Origin: Streptacidiphilus sp. P02-A3a
GTDB lineage: Bacteria > Actinomycetota > Actinomycetes > Streptomycetales > Streptomycetaceae
Length of the DNA: 64,000 nucleotides
NCBI RefSeq assembly: GCF_014084105.1
Contig: NZ_CP048289.1
Location: 6,023,922 to 6,087,921 of the forward strand
Reading direction: 5' to 3'
How positions within the stretch are numbered: position 1 is the first letter of the stretch; every line of letters starts with the position of its first letter. The position numbers were made by a program, and so were the translations under genes. The notes beneath the pieces are model-generated. The model ran no database searches. It was not told the DNA's origin and saw only the letters and a list, made by a program, of their open reading frames with translations. Positions 57,639 to 64,000 of the stretch are shown in pieces.

Positions 57639-59051
57639 TCAGTCCGAGGCGCGGTGACGAATGGTCACCGCCGCCACCGCGGCCACGGCCGAGCAGACGC
57701 CGCTGGCGAGGAAGGCCTGGAGGTAGCCGTGCGGGCCGATGACGCCGCTGTGCTGGAGGATCGCCGCCAGCCCGGCGATCCCGAGCGCGCCCCCGGCCTG
57801 CCGGGCGGTCATCAGCAGCCCGGTGCCGGAGGCGAAGCGCTCCGGCGGCAGCGAGCGGGCGGCGGCGGTGGACAGGCCGGTGAGCGCGGCGCCGATGCCG
57901 ATCCCGGCCACCACGCCGATCGGCAGCCACAGCTCCAGGTAGTGCCGGTGGCTGCCGAGGACGAAGTACATGGCCACGTCGGCGGCGGCGAACAGCACCG
58001 AGCCGGTCAGCACCGCGAGCCACTGCTTGGCCGGGCCGATCCGGCGGCCGACCACCATCGCGCCCGCCGCCGCGCTGAACGCGCCCGGGGTGACCGCGAG
58101 ACCGGCCTTCAGCTCGGAGTACCCCCACACCGCGTTCAGGAACAGCAGGGTGCTCAGCAGGTAGGCGTACATGGCGGCGCCGAAGAGCAGCGCGGTGGTG
58201 TTGGTCCCGGCGAAGGAGCGGTTCCGCCACAGGTCGAGCTCGATCGCGGGCGACTCGTGCCGCCGCGAGAGCAGCAGCGCGACCGCGGTCAGCACCGCGC
58301 CGCCGACCAGCAGCCCGATCACCTTGGCGTTGCCCCAGCCCCAGGCACTGCCCTGGGTGACGCCGAAGACCAGGCCGCTCATGCCCAGCGCCAGCGAGAC
58401 CACGCCGATCGGGTCGGGCATCCGCCGCCCGCTCGCCGGGTCGGCGCCGACGCCGCGGACCGCGATCAGCACGAACAGCACGCCCAGTGGCAGGTTGATC
58501 AGGAAGACCGCGCGCCAGCCCCAGACGTTCACCAGCAGCCCGCCCAGACTCGGGCCGACGGCGGCGGCCATGCTGCCGACCGCGCCCCAGACGCCGATCG
58601 CGGCGGCCCGGCGGGCGGGCGCGGTGTGCGCCAGTACCAGGCCCAGCGAGGCCGGGATCATCCCGGCGGCGCCGATGCCCTGGAGGGTGCGGGCGGCCAC
58701 CAGCAGCGGCAGGTTCGGCGCGATCCCGCTGAGCAGCGAGGCGCAGGTGAACAGGCCGGTGGAGATCACGAACAGCTTGCGTCGGCCGAGGATGTCGGCG
58801 ACCCGCCCGGCGACCGCGAGCAGCGCCGCGAAGACCACGGTGTAGGAGGTGATCACCCAGGTCAGGTGGGCCAGCGGTTCGCTGCTGAAGTCGGAGCGGA
58901 GGCTGGGGAAGGCGACGTTGACCACCGTCGTGTCCAGCACCGCCAGGAAGGTGCCGCCGGAGGCGACCACCAGGGCCAGTCTGGAGGACCGGGGCGCCTT
59001 GGTGTCGGCGGCGCTGTCGCCGTTCTCCGGCCGAATTGAGGTGGTCGTCAT
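57639..59051 (-). CDS. MFS exporter, DHA2 family (EmrB/QacA type)
   Basis: A 470-residue transporter with about 14 membrane spans. The DHA2 signatures LDTTVVNVAFPSL in span 1, the loop GRVADILGRRK, and the span-5 motif GAVGSMAAAVGPSLGG are present. Members export drugs and metabolites with protons. ATG 59051 follows GGAGGGAA. It lies at the 3' side of the hydroxymandelate-type locus and may export that product or protect the cell; this is inferred from context. Confidence 0.92.
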   Translation of the reverse strand: MTTTSIRPENGDSAADTKAPRSSRLALVVASGGTFLAVLDTTVVNVAFPSLRSDFSSEPLAHLTWVITSYTVVFAALLAVAGRVADILGRRKLFVISTGLFTCASLLSGIAPNLPLLVAARTLQGIGAAGMIPASLGLVLAHTAPARRAAAIGVWGAVGSMAAAVGPSLGGLLVNVWGWRAVFLINLPLGVLFVLIAVRGVGADPASGRRMPDPIGVVSLALGMSGLVFGVTQGSAWGWGNAKVIGLLVGGAVLTAVALLLSRRHESPAIELDLWRNRSFAGTNTTALLFGAAMYAYLLSTLLFLNAVWGYSELKAGLAVTPGAFSAAAGAMVVGRRIGPAKQWLAVLTGSVLFAAADVAMYFVLGSHRHYLELWLPIGVVAGIGIGAALTGLSTAAARSLPPERFASGTGLLMTARQAGGALGIAGLAAILQHSGVIGPHGYLQAFLASGVCSAVAAVAAVTIRHRASD

Positions 59052-59115
59052 GCCGGGGTTCCCTCCGTCGTCTGGATTGCCACGGGCAGTCGGGACGAGC
59101 CTACTATCAAAACGA

Positions 59116-59142
59116 ACGATCGTGCATTAATTGCGACGATCG
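59116..59142. promoter_or_regulatory. Two ACGATCG copies in an AT-rich patch upstream of the MFS gene
   Basis: ACGATCGT (59116-59123) and ACGATCG (59136-59142) sit 20 bases apart around GCATTAATTGCG. The paired self-complementary sites in an AT-rich island suggest a regulator site at the MFS promoter; no regulator gene is adjacent in the window. Confidence 0.45.
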
Positions 59143-59174
59143 GGCCACATCCCCCCGCCCCGCGCCAGCCAGCC

Positions 59175-59206
59175 GCTCACCGGGTCAGCTCCTCACCGGG
59201 TCAGCT
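59175..59206. repeat. 16-nt tandem repeat over the FAD protein stop codon
   Basis: Two units, 59175-59190 and 59191-59206, differ at one base; a partial third follows inside the gene. The FAD protein's stop (59193-59195) lies in the second unit. Confidence 0.85.
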
Positions 59207-61157
59207 CCTCGACCGGGCGGCCGACGCTGTCGGACGGCAGCGGCTGCCGCGCCAGCACCGCGCGGGCGATGGCGTCCGAGTCCTGCAGGATCACCGAGTT
59301 CACCCCGGGCCGGATCCCGGCCGCGGTCGCCCAGTGCACCGACTCCGTCGGCACCCCGAAGGCGAAGCGGCGCGGATGCGGCCGGTCGTCGGCGTCGACC
59401 AGGTGGAACGGCGCGGGGGTGACCGCCAGACCGCCGGTCTCGTAGCCCCCGGCCCCGGGGTCGCCGATCCGGTACGGGCGGCACTGGCCTTCCGCCAGCA
59501 GCCCGCGCAGCAGCGGGTCGGCGGTCTGCCGCAGCTCGCTGGTCGGCAGCCGGGCCTCGATCAGCGCGGTGGCCGTGACCCGCGAGCCGGGCACCGCCGC
59601 CGACTCCACCGTGAAGGCGCCCGACTCCGCGTCCGCCCTGGCCCGCACCTGCGGGCCGAGCACCCGCAGCACCCCGGCCTCGATCAGCGCGATCGCCTCG
59701 GCGATCCGCCGGGCGGGCGGCCCGATCGACAGGAAGGCGTTCAGCGGGGTGTACCAGCCGTCCAGGTCCTCGCGGTGCGAGGCGCCGGTGAGGCCGCCGT
59801 GGTCCACCACCTGCCTGACCTCGTTCCGCAGGTCGCGCAGCACGTCCAGGGCCGCCTTCAGCGGGCCCTCCACGTTGCCCTCCCGGGCCGCGTCCAGGTC
59901 CGCCCGCAGGTGGCCCAGCAGCCAGGTCCGGAACTCCTGCGGCGAGCCGAAGTCGCGCCCGTCCAGCGGCCGGGCGATCCGCGCCCAGTCCCAGCGGTCC
60001 GCCGCGCCGACGCCGAACTCCTGGATCAGCGCGGCCTCCTGGGCGCCGCCCCACTCCACCTCCAGGTACCGTGCCCGCAGCGTCTCGGCCTCGTCCGGAC
60101 GGCCCTGGGCGGTCAGCAGCGCGGCGTAGTAGACCGCCTCCACCTCCTTGGCGATCAGCGGCCACAGCTGCGCGCGGAAGTCCAGGCCGCCGCGCCGCCG
60201 CGACTGGCGGCGCAGGGTGTCCACGGTCAGCGGGGTGAGCACCGCCGGGAGGTGCCGCCCGTGCGGGCCCTTCTGGTTCTCGCCGCGCGAGTGGAACGGC
60301 AGCCCGCGCCGGGATCCGGCCACCAGCAGCGGCTCCCGGCCGGACGGGCGGTAGACCAGCCGCTCCCCGTCCCCCTGCCGTTCGAAGCGCCCGCCCCGGC
60401 CCAGCGTCAGCAGCGCGGTGTAGTCGAAGAAGTTGAGGCCGAGGCCGAGCAGCGCCACGGTCTCGCCCGGGAGCACCGCGTCCAGGTCGACGTCCGCCGG
60501 GTTGGCCGGGGTGATGTAGACCAGGCCGTGCCGCCGGGCGAACTCGGCGCGGTCGGCCTCGGTGCCGGAGCGCCGGGTCGGCAGGTGGCCCTGGGCCAGG
60601 ACCACCGCGTGCAGGCCGTCCAGCCTGGTGCCGTCCTCCAGCAGCACCCGCTGCGCCCCGTCCGGCCGGTCCTCCTCCAGGGCCACCGCGCGGGACCGGT
60701 GCACCACCGTGCGCAGCCGCCCGGGGGCGGTCCTGGTCACCCGCTGGAAGACCCACTCCAGGTAGCGGCCGTAGAAGGCCCGGGTCGGGTAGGCGTCCGG
60801 GCCCAGCGTGCGGGCCTCGGCCAGCACCTGCCTGCTGTAGCCGTCGGCCTCGCTCGGGGCGGCGACGGTCAGGAAGCGCGCCCACTGGTACAGGCTCGGG
60901 CCCCGGACCAGCGGACCGGCCAGGGTCACGCTGTCGTCGGTGAACATGGTGACCTGGCCGGCCACCGTGTTCATCAGCAGGTGCGGTGACTGGCCGGTGC
61001 GCCACACCTGCCCGGGGCCGGGCGCGAACGGGTCGACCACGTGCACGGTCACCGGTCCGTCGCCGCTGTGCCTGGCGTTGGCGCAGAGGCGTTCCAGGAC
61101 CGAGAGTCCTCTCGGCCCCGCGCCGATGAGGCAGATATCGAGCTGCCCGCTGTTCAT
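59193..61157 (-). CDS. Large FAD/NAD(P)-binding protein (NAD_binding_9-like)
   Basis: A 654-residue flavoprotein-like enzyme. An N-terminal dinucleotide fold has IGAGPRGLSVLE; VWRTGQSPHLLMNT and ALLGLGLNFFDYT are further family blocks, the latter resembling the second nucleotide-binding part. ATG 61157 has GGAGG eight bases upstream. No membrane span. Related proteins occur in actinomycete metabolite clusters and may act as oxygenases or oxidoreductases, but most are uncharacterised. It follows the prephenate dehydrogenase gene on the same strand, in a probable operon, so it may tailor the 4-hydroxyphenyl product. Confidence 0.85.
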   Translation of the reverse strand: MNSGQLDICLIGAGPRGLSVLERLCANARHSGDGPVTVHVVDPFAPGPGQVWRTGQSPHLLMNTVAGQVTMFTDDSVTLAGPLVRGPSLYQWARFLTVAAPSEADGYSRQVLAEARTLGPDAYPTRAFYGRYLEWVFQRVTRTAPGRLRTVVHRSRAVALEEDRPDGAQRVLLEDGTRLDGLHAVVLAQGHLPTRRSGTEADRAEFARRHGLVYITPANPADVDLDAVLPGETVALLGLGLNFFDYTALLTLGRGGRFERQGDGERLVYRPSGREPLLVAGSRRGLPFHSRGENQKGPHGRHLPAVLTPLTVDTLRRQSRRRGGLDFRAQLWPLIAKEVEAVYYAALLTAQGRPDEAETLRARYLEVEWGGAQEAALIQEFGVGAADRWDWARIARPLDGRDFGSPQEFRTWLLGHLRADLDAAREGNVEGPLKAALDVLRDLRNEVRQVVDHGGLTGASHREDLDGWYTPLNAFLSIGPPARRIAEAIALIEAGVLRVLGPQVRARADAESGAFTVESAAVPGSRVTATALIEARLPTSELRQTADPLLRGLLAEGQCRPYRIGDPGAGGYETGGLAVTPAPFHLVDADDRPHPRRFAFGVPTESVHWATAAGIRPGVNSVILQDSDAIARAVLARQPLPSDSVGRPVEELTR

Positions 61158-61198
61158 GGTCACTGCCTCCACTTGTCGGACCGGGGCCTGCGTTCGTC

Positions 61199-61275
61199 GG
61201 GCCGGTTCGGGTCGGGTCGGTTCACGTCGGTTCGGGTAGGGCCGGTTGGGGTCGGGCCGGTTCGGGTCAGGCCGG
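61199..61275. repeat. Degenerate 15-nt tandem repeats at the prephenate dehydrogenase stop
   Basis: GGTTCGGGTC-type units repeat about five times between the prephenate dehydrogenase stop (61267-61269) and the FAD gene; the stop lies in a unit. Confidence 0.75.
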
Positions 61276-62175
61276 GGCGCTCGCGCCGCTGAGCTGCCCG
61301 GCGGCCTTGCGGTCGGTCGGGGCCCGGGCCGGGATCCGGGCCTGGCCCTCGGCGCCGCGGCTCAGCGCCGCGCCGATCTCGGCCGAGGCCCGGCGCCGCG
61401 CCTGCGGATCGGCACTGCCGACGTCGCGCAGCGCCTCCAGCACCACGTTCAGGTCCAGCGCCAGTTCGGACAGGATGTCCGCGACGGCGGCGGCGTTGGA
61501 GCCGAGGATGTCGGTCCACAGCGCGCTGTCGCCCCCGGCGATCCGGGTCGCGTCGCGCAGCCCCTGCCCGGCCACCCGCAGCTGCGACTCGTCACCCGCC
61601 AGCATCCGGGCCGCCAGCAGGCTGGAGACCAGGTGCGGCGCGTGCGAGGTGAGCGCGACCGCGCGGTCGTGCTCGGTGTGCGCCATCGTCAGCGGCCGGG
61701 CGCCGCACAGGTGCACCAGTTCCAGGGCGGTGCGGACCGCTTCCTCCCGCGAGTGGGCGGACGGGGTGAGCACCCAGGGGCGGCCGTGGAAGAGGTCGGC
61801 CCTGGCCGCGAGCGGCCCGGACCGCTCGCTGCCCGCCATCGGGTGCCCGCCCACATAGCGGGTCAGGTCGCAGCTGCGCTCCGCCGCCTCCTGCTGCGGG
61901 CCCGCCTTGACGCTCGCCGCGTCGGTGAAGTACCGAGCGAGCGAGGACAGTTGGGCCTCCCTCAGGACAGCGGCGGTGTGCCGGGGCGGTACCGCGATCA
62001 CCGCCAGGTCCACCGGGGCGGCGGGGCGGCCCGCCGTGCCCGCGCCGATCGCGGCGGCGGTGGCCGCCGCCTGCGGGTCGCGGTCCAGCAGATAGGTGTC
62101 CACCCCCCGGCCGGTGAGGGCCAGGGCGATGGAGGTACCGATCAGGCCGGTACCCACCACTGCGGCGGTGCGCAT
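61267..62175 (-). CDS. Prephenate dehydrogenase (TyrA type)
   Basis: A 302-residue enzyme converting prephenate to 4-hydroxyphenylpyruvate with NAD(P)+. The Rossmann start VGTGLIGTSIALAL and the GGHPMAGSERSGP motif, which carries the catalytic and prephenate-binding residues, are clear. ATG 62175 overlaps the stop of the preceding PhyH gene (TGATG); an ATG at 62190 is a possible alternative start. A dedicated copy beside a hydroxymandelate synthase suggests local supply of 4-hydroxyphenylpyruvate. Confidence 0.92.
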   Translation of the reverse strand: MRTAAVVGTGLIGTSIALALTGRGVDTYLLDRDPQAAATAAAIGAGTAGRPAAPVDLAVIAVPPRHTAAVLREAQLSSLARYFTDAASVKAGPQQEAAERSCDLTRYVGGHPMAGSERSGPLAARADLFHGRPWVLTPSAHSREEAVRTALELVHLCGARPLTMAHTEHDRAVALTSHAPHLVSSLLAARMLAGDESQLRVAGQGLRDATRIAGGDSALWTDILGSNAAAVADILSELALDLNVVLEALRDVGSADPQARRRASAEIGAALSRGAEGQARIPARAPTDRKAAGQLSGASAPA

Positions 62176-63092
62176 CAGCTGCTGCGCCACAGCACGGGGC
62201 AGAACTCCGGGTCGCTGTAGTCCGGCGTGCCCTCGGCCGTCCGGCGGACCAGGCTGTCGTGGTTGTACGACACCGTCGAGCCGTCCGAGCGGAGGAACTC
62301 GCGGTAGCGGTTCTCGCCGTCCTGCAGGTGGAAGGAGATCGCCCGGCGCGGGCGGTCGCTGACGTTCGCGCCGCTGCCGTGGTAGGTGCGGCAGTGGTGG
62401 AAGCTGACGTGCCCCTTCGGGATCTCCATCGGGACCTTGACGACCTCGGTGCCGTTGAAGCGGGCGTTCTCGTCCAGCATCGCGTCGAGCTGGCTGCGGT
62501 CGCGCTCGGCGAAGTGCAGCGAGGTGGAGTCGTTGACGGCGGTCTCCTGCCAGCGGTGGCTGCCGTCGACCATGGTGATGGTGCCGAGCTCCACCGTGCA
62601 GTCGTGGAACGGGATGAACGCCGTCAGCATCCGCTCCGAGGTGCAGGTGGCCCAGTAGTGGCGGTCGAAGTGCCAGGGCACGATGTTCGACTGCTCACCG
62701 GCCACCGGCGGCTTGTAGATCAGCGTGGACTGGAACGCCCGGATCTCGTCGGCCTGCGCCAGCCGCGCGGCGATCGCGCCCAGCACCGGCTTGCGCAGGA
62801 TCGCGGCGATCGTGTCGTCCTCGTAGTGGATGTAGTCGTTGTGCCGCTGTACCGGGCCGTGCTCGGGCTCCCAGTAGGCGAGCTTCGGCGGCCGGGTCGG
62901 CAGCGTGCGGTCGCGGTGACCCGCGTAGAAGCGCTCGCTCGCGGACTCCAGCAGGTCGGTCTCGGCGTCGGTGAAGATCTTCCCCGACAGGTACCAGCCG
63001 CGCTCGGCGTACGCCGCGACCTCGCGGTCGGAGGGCAGCAGTTCCCGCTCCGCCCCGGTCAGCGTGAACAGTTCGGATTCCTGGACAGTCAC
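62175..63092 (-). CDS. Phytanoyl-CoA dioxygenase (PhyH) family oxygenase
   Basis: A 305-residue non-haem iron, 2-oxoglutarate-dependent oxygenase. Iron ligands are visible as HFD in PWHFDRHYW and the distal His of TYHGSG; Arg in RPRRAISFH should hold 2-oxoglutarate. GTG 63092 follows GAAGGAAG. Its stop overlaps the prephenate dehydrogenase start. It should hydroxylate or otherwise oxidise a pathway intermediate; the substrate is unknown. It lies 57 bases after the hydroxymandelate synthase gene. Confidence 0.9.
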   Translation of the reverse strand: MTVQESELFTLTGAERELLPSDREVAAYAERGWYLSGKIFTDAETDLLESASERFYAGHRDRTLPTRPPKLAYWEPEHGPVQRHNDYIHYEDDTIAAILRKPVLGAIAARLAQADEIRAFQSTLIYKPPVAGEQSNIVPWHFDRHYWATCTSERMLTAFIPFHDCTVELGTITMVDGSHRWQETAVNDSTSLHFAERDRSQLDAMLDENARFNGTEVVKVPMEIPKGHVSFHHCRTYHGSGANVSDRPRRAISFHLQDGENRYREFLRSDGSTVSYNHDSLVRRTAEGTPDYSDPEFCPVLWRSS

Positions 63093-63149
63093 GGTGCTTT
63101 CTCTTCCTTCGGTACGTGTTCGGTACGTGGGTCGATGGAGCGACGGCCG

Positions 63150-64000
63150 TCAGGCGTCGACCGTCTCGTCGTGGGCCACCGCCGCGTACAGCGCCTTGAT
63201 GTTGCCGCTGCCGAAGGTGCGCGCCCCGTGCCGGTCGATGAGCTCCCAGAAGAAGGTCCGGCGGACGTGCATGGACTGGGTGAAGATCTGGAAGACCTGT
63301 CCCCAGTGGTCCCGGTCGACCAGCACGTTGGTGTCACGCAGGTCGCTGATCGCCAGGTCGGGCAGGCCCAGGCGCTCCTCCAGCTCGGCGTAGTACGCCT
63401 CGGGGGTGCTCAGGAAGCGCACCCCGCGGCCCTCCAGCGTCTTCACCGCGCCGACGATGTCGTCGCCGAGCAGCGCCAGGTGCTGGACGCCCGCGCCGCC
63501 GTGCCGGGCGAGGAAGTCGTCGATCTGGCCGGGCTTGCGGTCGGCCACCGGCTCGATCAGGGTGAAGGTGATCTTGCCGGACGGGCTCTGCACCACCTTG
63601 GAGTCCATGGCCTGCTCGCCGACCTCGATGAACTCCTCGAAGATCTGGCTGAAGCCGAAGACCCGCTGGTAGAACTCGACCGTGGGGCCCAACTCACCGG
63701 CGGGCAGGCAGATCGCGGCGTGGTCCACCACGGTCACCAGGTCGTCGCTCTCCTCCGGGTCCGGCACGAACATGTCGAGCGCGCCGGGCAGGAAGGTCTC
63801 CGGGTCGCCGGAGCGCTCCACGAACCGGTGGCTGACGTCGCCGAAGCCGATCACCGAGGAGGTGACCACCCGGTCGTCGCCGACCTGGTACCGCACCGGC
63901 TCGTCGACCACGACCGCGCCCCGGGAGACGGCGGTCGCCAGCGCCTCGGCGGCGTCGTCGACCTCGAACGCGATGGCGGCGACGCCGTCGCCGTGCCGGG
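63150..64000 (-). CDS. hmaS: 4-Hydroxymandelate synthase (HmaS), N-terminus beyond window
   Basis: A partial gene of at least 283 codons, running off the end of the window on its 5' side. It belongs to the HPPD-like iron dioxygenases. Ligands are His in VVDHAAICL, His in GVQHLALL and Glu in FFWELID. Several stretches resemble known HmaS rather than HPPD: AICLPAGELGPTVEFYQ, QAMDSKVVQSPSG and TFGSGNIKALY, where HPPDs usually have FGxGNFKALF. HmaS turns 4-hydroxyphenylpyruvate into 4-hydroxymandelate, on the way to 4-hydroxyphenylglycine. HPPD remains a lesser possibility. Confidence 0.85.
   Translation of the reverse strand, partial: RHGDGVAAIAFEVDDAAEALATAVSRGAVVVDEPVRYQVGDDRVVTSSVIGFGDVSHRFVERSGDPETFLPGALDMFVPDPEESDDLVTVVDHAAICLPAGELGPTVEFYQRVFGFSQIFEEFIEVGEQAMDSKVVQSPSGKITFTLIEPVADRKPGQIDDFLARHGGAGVQHLALLGDDIVGAVKTLEGRGVRFLSTPEAYYAELEERLGLPDLAISDLRDTNVLVDRDHWGQVFQIFTQSMHVRRTFFWELIDRHGARTFGSGNIKALYAAVAHDETVDA

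Noticed and set aside
1-64000. tRNA, rRNA or replication-origin features
   Set aside because: No cloverleaf, rRNA motif or DnaA-box cluster was recognised by eye; a covariance-model search would be needed to exclude small RNAs.

Overview
The window is about 64 kb of very GC-rich DNA with ATG/GTG starts, many ATGA/GTGA overlaps, long antisense shadow ORFs, TetR and SpoIIE-type regulators and many secreted hydrolases. This fits an actinomycete of the Streptomycetaceae (Streptomyces, Kitasatospora or Streptacidiphilus type; genus not decided). Two secreted peptidases belong to acid-active families (G1 and S53), which hints at an acid-tolerant soil organism (inference).

Region 1 (1-30571, + strand) is the 3' half of a modular type I polyketide synthase cluster. 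It holds the tail of one PKS protein, then PKS proteins with modules KS-AT-KR-ACP / KS-AT-KR-ACP, KS-AT-DH-KR-ACP / KS-AT-ACP and KS-AT-ACP-TE. Predicted extender order in the five complete modules is methylmalonyl, methylmalonyl, malonyl, methylmalonyl, malonyl. The last two modules do not reduce, so the chain should reach the thioesterase as an enone followed by a 3,5-diketo thioester, suited to pyrone, hemiketal or diketo-macrolactone formation. An SDR and two SnoaL/NTF2-fold proteins follow, then a coupled oligopeptide-type ABC transporter operon ending in a DUF5988-like small protein. Loading and early modules lie upstream of the window.

Region 2 (30678-46273) looks like accessory secretome and metabolism: a DUF6299-like exported protein, a G1 (eqolisin) peptidase, an acyl-CoA ligase with an unknown partner, an S53 peptidase, a YtcJ-like amidohydrolase coupled to an APC permease beside a double-domain Lrp/AsnC regulator, a multidomain GH87-like glucanase and a GH16 enzyme. 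A block of six 11-nt direct repeats lies upstream of a candidate GH16 promoter.

Region 3 (46274-57359) has an MMPL exporter with a divergent TetR repressor and shared operator-like sites, a GAF-SpoIIE phosphatase, an epoxide-hydrolase-like enzyme, an AI-2E family protein, a DUF35-like zinc-ribbon protein and a TetR regulator sharing a repeated 13-bp palindrome, an unknown protein and a GH92 mannosidase.

Region 4 (57639-64000, - strand) is the edge of a second specialised-metabolite locus: 4-hydroxymandelate synthase (cut by the window end), a PhyH-type oxygenase, prephenate dehydrogenase, a large FAD/NAD(P)-binding protein and a DHA2-type exporter. The set implies diversion of prephenate to 4-hydroxyphenylpyruvate and 4-hydroxymandelate, as in 4-hydroxyphenylglycine pathways, but HmaO- and HpgT-like genes are not inside the window.
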